Shown here piece by piece: positions 62,203-64,000 of a stretch of 64,000 nt of DNA. Position 1 is the stretch's first letter, and each line of letters opens with the position of its first letter. The notes beneath the pieces were generated by a model. The model saw only the letters and a list, made by a program, of their open reading frames with translations. It was not told the origin of the DNA and made no database searches. Origin of the DNA: Gammaproteobacteria bacterium (lineage in GTDB: Bacteria > Pseudomonadota > Gammaproteobacteria > Burkholderiales > Gallionellaceae); contig JAHJBC010000008.1 of NCBI GenBank assembly GCA_018813765.1, positions 62,001 through 126,000 of the forward strand, given 5' to 3'. The position numbers and the translations under genes were made by a program.

Positions 62203-62610
62203 ATGCATGACTCACATCCGGGCACCACGCTGCCGCAACGCGAACCGACCCTGCGCGTGGCAGCCATGCCGGCCGACGCCAACTATACCGGCGATATCTT
62301 CGGCGGTTGGCTGATGGGGCAGGTGGATGTCGCCGGCAGCATTCCCGCCGTACACCGCGCCAAAGGTCGCGTGGCGACGGTGGCGGTCAACTCCTTCGTG
62401 TTCAAGCAGCCCATCTTCATCGGCGACCTGGTGAGCTTCTACACCCGCATCGTCAAGACCGGCACCACCTCGGTCACGGTCGATGTCGAGGTCTATGTGC
62501 AGCGCAACCCTTCCAACCCGCAGTGCTACAAGGTGACAGAAGCGACGCTGACCTATGTCGCTGTGGGTGAGGACCGCAAACCGCGCCCGCTGCCGCCCGA
62601 GCAGGAATGA
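62203..62610 (+). CDS. YciA-like acyl-CoA thioesterase
   Basis: 135 aa hot-dog fold protein with RVAAMPADANYTGDIFGGWL and the following MGQVDVAG, where Asp in GDIFGGW is the expected catalytic residue; AVNSFVFKQPIFIGDLV and ITYVAVG-like strand at the end. YciA-type enzymes hydrolyse a broad range of acyl-CoAs and may recover CoA. It begins just after the synthetase stop with AAAGGAC as ribosome site, so the two are co-translated. Confidence 0.92.
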   Translation: MHDSHPGTTLPQREPTLRVAAMPADANYTGDIFGGWLMGQVDVAGSIPAVHRAKGRVATVAVNSFVFKQPIFIGDLVSFYTRIVKTGTTSVTVDVEVYVQRNPSNPQCYKVTEATLTYVAVGEDRKPRPLPPEQE

Positions 62611-62635
62611 GGTTGCCATTGCGAGATATTGCAAT

Positions 62636-62735
62636 AGCCCCCCTTTAGAAAAGGGGGGTGTGGGGGGATTTGAGAGAAGACGATGTCCCGCTATTCAAAT
62701 CCCCCTCCCGTCCCCCTTTAGTCAAAGGGGGATGC
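62636..62735. repeat. CCCCCTTT/AAAGGGGG inverted repeat upstream of fadL
   Basis: CCCCCCTTTAGAAAAGGGGGG and CCCCCTTTAGTCAAAGGGGG hairpins joined by GGGGGATTTGAG ... CAAATCCCCC form one long stem. Same family as at 25211-25313. It lies in the thioesterase-fadL gap. Confidence 0.85.
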
Positions 62736-62774
62736 TGAACACAGAGATAATTCAACAACCCAGGAGGAAATGAA

Positions 62775-64000
62775 ATGTTTTTCAGGAAATCGATGATCGG
62801 CTGCTCCGTGGCTTGCGCATTGCAACTCATGTCGGGCAATGCGTCGGCCTCGGCGTTCGCGTTGATCGAACAGAGCAGCGGTCTGGGCAACTCTTTTGCG
62901 GGAGGAGCGGCCGCAGCGGAAGACGCGACCACCATCTTCTTCAACCCGGCAGGCATGACCAAGCTCAAGGGCGACCAGGTGACGGTGGCGGCCAGCTTCA
63001 TCGATTTCTCGGCGAAGTTCAGCGATACCGGTTCGACAGGGGCCGCGTTGCAGACTGCGGGCGGTAACGGCGGCGATGCGGGCGCCCTGGCGGTGGTGCC
63101 CAACACCTACATCGTGGCCGAGATCGAACCCGTGCTGCGTTTCGGCCTCGGCATCAATGCGCCGTTCGGCCTCATGACGGAATATGACCCGGACTGGATC
63201 GGGCGCTTTCAGGCTATCGATTCCAAGATACAGACCATCAACATCAATCCCTCGCTTTCCTACGAGATGAACGACATTGTCAGTCTCGGCATCGGATTGA
63301 ACTACCAGCACATCACAGGGGAGCTGACCAGCGCGGTGAATTACAGTGCGGCGGCCTATGATGCAGGGGGGGCAGGACTGCTGACAGCGATCGGCGGACC
63401 GGGCGTTGAGGGCGTGAGCACCATCAAGGGCAGCGACTCGGCCTGGGGATATAACCTCGGCGTGCTGTTCCAGGTCGCACCCGAGACGCGCTGGGGTCTC
63501 TCTTACCGTTCGAAGATCAAGTACACATTGAACGGCACCATCACCTTCGCCGATGTGCCCGCAGCGCTGACCGCCAGCCCGCTGCTTGCCAACGGCGATG
63601 TGACCCTGCCCATCACCATGCCGGATTCGCTCTCCATCAGCGTGTTCCACCAGATGGGCAACGGCTGGGACATCATGGCCGACGCCACCCGCACCGGCTG
63701 GAGCGTGTTGCAGGAGATGAAGATAGACCGCAGCAACGGCAGCAACGTGCTCACCGTGCAGGAAAAATGGAAGGACACCTGGCGCGTCGCCGCCGGGGCC
63801 AGCTATCACTACAACGAGCAATGGCTGGCGCGCATGGGCGTGGCGTATGACCAGACGCCGGTGCCGGATGCCTACCGCACGGCGCGCATCCCCGACAACG
63901 ACCGCACCTGGATCTCCGTCGGCGGACAGTACAAGGTCTCGCAGGCGGGCACGCTCGACTTCGGTTACGCGCACCTGTTCGTCAAGGATGCCAGCATCGC
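62775..64000 (+). CDS. fadL: FadL-type outer-membrane fatty-acid transporter (3' end outside window)
   Basis: 408 residues visible, frame open at the window end. GGAGG stands nine bases before the ATG. Signal peptide (MIGCSVACALQLMSGNASA) followed by the FadL hallmark hatch sequence: SAFALIEQSSGLGNSFAGGA then ATTIFFNPAGMTKLKGDQV. Barrel strands include LRFGLGINAPFGLMTEYD, WIGRFQA and ININPSLSYEMNDIVSLGIG. FadL lets hydrophobic substrates (fatty acids, alkanes, aromatics) cross the outer membrane. It completes a set with the synthetase and FadE upstream. Confidence 0.93.
   Translation, partial: MFFRKSMIGCSVACALQLMSGNASASAFALIEQSSGLGNSFAGGAAAAEDATTIFFNPAGMTKLKGDQVTVAASFIDFSAKFSDTGSTGAALQTAGGNGGDAGALAVVPNTYIVAEIEPVLRFGLGINAPFGLMTEYDPDWIGRFQAIDSKIQTININPSLSYEMNDIVSLGIGLNYQHITGELTSAVNYSAAAYDAGGAGLLTAIGGPGVEGVSTIKGSDSAWGYNLGVLFQVAPETRWGLSYRSKIKYTLNGTITFADVPAALTASPLLANGDVTLPITMPDSLSISVFHQMGNGWDIMADATRTGWSVLQEMKIDRSNGSNVLTVQEKWKDTWRVAAGASYHYNEQWLARMGVAYDQTPVPDAYRTARIPDNDRTWISVGGQYKVSQAGTLDFGYAHLFVKDASI

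Noticed and set aside
20805-62735. Possible CRISPR arrays suggested by the many repeats
   Set aside because: The repeats are palindromic, scattered singly or in inverted pairs, without regularly spaced direct copies, spacers or cas genes.

Overview
The window is GC-rich, densely coded chromosomal DNA from a Gram-negative bacterium. RadA, FadL, FadE, a Cus-type RND efflux operon and a TonB-dependent receptor all point to a proteobacterium. Protein flavour and the abundant GTAGGATGGG-type and ATTCCGGC-type intergenic palindromes suggest a betaproteobacterium, perhaps Nitrosomonadales (Gallionella/Sideroxydans-like); that placement is an inference. No rRNA, tRNA, CRISPR array, phage or intact insertion sequence was seen.

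1-18.6 kb (+ strand): a tightly coupled sensory block. Five sensor histidine kinases carry almost the same transmitter module but different inputs: cytoplasmic PAS (cut by the window edge), periplasmic Cache, GAF/PAS, a periplasmic PhnD-like binding domain, and an ethylene-receptor-like copper-site membrane domain. A sixth short 3-TM kinase follows. Embedded among them are an orphan NMT1/SsuA-like lipoprotein, a RACo-type corrinoid activator (2Fe-2S plus ASKHA), a fused corrinoid/UroD-like methyltransferase and a DUF1638 protein. The block ends with one Rcp1-like response regulator and a REC-PAS-HD-GYP protein. A signalling system tied to corrinoid methyl transfer is the strongest candidate for an undescribed system here.

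18.7-22.3 kb: a TonB-dependent receptor and radA. 22.8-31.7 kb: a Wsp-like chemosensory operon (CheR-TPR, tandem CheW, MCP, CheA-REC, CheB) whose leading gene is an HD-GYP response regulator instead of a WspR-type diguanylate cyclase. 31.9-41.8 kb: two giant paralogous hybrid kinases, a REC-HPt protein, a 31-codon small ORF and a double-receiver protein. 41.9-42.2 kb holds remnants of a decayed kinase/regulator pair.

42.7-49.6 kb: a permease plus thioredoxin-like pair, a partial duplicate of the radA 3' end, a PhnD-GGDEF protein, a DmeF-like metal exporter, a REC-kinase, a partial duplicate of the DmeF His-loop, a small DUF5062-like protein and a bacteriohemerythrin. 49.7-56.9 kb (- strand): a cusCBAF-type copper/silver efflux operon headed by a small Cys/His-rich exported protein. 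57-64 kb (+ strand): a fatty-acid degradation cluster (fadE, SDR, acyl-CoA synthetase, thioesterase, fadL cut by the window end).

Two themes run through the window. The same input modules recur with different outputs: PhnD with kinase or GGDEF; one REC type with HD-GYP or kinase; another REC type with HD-GYP or HPt. Several families of palindromic repeats lie between genes and also in frame inside cheR, cheA, cusA and cusB.
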